The notes under the pieces: generated by a model
Databases searched by the model: none
Seen by the model: the letters and a program-made list of their open reading frames with translations, nothing else
Told to the model about the DNA's origin: nothing
From: Youngiibacter fragilis 232.1
GTDB taxonomy: Bacteria; Bacillota; Clostridia; Clostridiales; Clostridiaceae
DNA: 33,999 bases
Assembly: GCF_000495435.3 (NCBI RefSeq)
Contig: NZ_AXUN02000101.1
Span: 1 to 33,999, forward strand
Direction of reading: 5' to 3'
Translations under genes and position numbers: made by a program
Part shown: positions 33,955 to 33,999 of the stretch, in pieces
Numbering within the stretch: the stretch's first letter is position 1
How the letters are laid out: each line of letters starts with the position of its first letter

Positions 33955-33999
33955 ACTTTATCCTCGAAGAAAAAACATAAGGCGCTTCGCTGTTTTAAG

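Overview
This is an ordinary chromosomal segment of a low-to-mid G+C Gram-positive bacterium, most likely a Clostridia-type Bacillota (order and genus not resolved). The reasons are strong GGAGG ribosome-binding sites, textbook vegetative promoters (TTGACA-17-TATATT), a perfect CIRCE heat-shock operator, a PerR-like box before katG, an RsgI-type anti-sigma factor, a YfhO/glycosyltransferase pair of the Bacillus type, and a CarD-like regulator. There are no rRNA or tRNA genes, insertion sequences, CRISPR arrays or phage genes that I can see. Base composition by eye is in the mid-forties percent G+C, apart from two A+T-rich gaps (about 6240-6710 and 10105-10614).

Layout. 179-6148: a lipoprotein, a thioredoxin-type arsenate reductase, an HtrA serine protease, a DEAD-box helicase broken by a one-base shift, and an esterase/DUF362-ferredoxin operon. 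6711-8375: an orphan RsgI-like anti-sigma factor and a two-domain VOC (PhnB-like) protein. 8590-10045: a cytidylate-kinase-like/nuclease-like fusion overlapping a phosphoribosyltransferase that looks like HPRT but has lost its key catalytic residues. 10657-12874: recA, a CarD-like regulator and a divergent MarR regulator, the last two sharing a remarkable promoter-operator region. 13096-16067: an operon of flavin reductase, Fe-S aldo/keto reductase and MATE exporter. 16336-17387: a SRPBCC protein and a DUF7000-like protein. 17538-20045: htpG and hsp20 behind a CIRCE element.

20260-21658: an alpha/beta hydrolase (frameshifted at a G4 run) and a DUF4180 protein, behind a promoter followed by three tandem 10-bp repeats. 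21796-25393: a GT2 glycosyltransferase and a large YfhO membrane protein, probably cell-surface polymer glycosylation. 25513-28850: a ZIP metal transporter and katG with PerR-like boxes. 29144-32589: an MMPL/RND exporter and its TetR regulator with a self-operator. 32829-33954: a DUF4256 protein and a small gene interrupted by an in-frame TGA.

The theme is stress and envelope maintenance: protein folding (HtpG, Hsp20, HtrA), peroxide (KatG), DNA repair (RecA), efflux (MATE, MMPL) and local one- or two-gene regulatory circuits. The most unusual parts are the kinase/nuclease fusion plus degenerate HPRT pair, and the MarR-carD intergenic region in which two back-to-back promoters place both -35 boxes inside one palindrome. 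Three genes carry apparent disruptions, two of them in short homopolymers, so assembly error and real decay both need to be considered.
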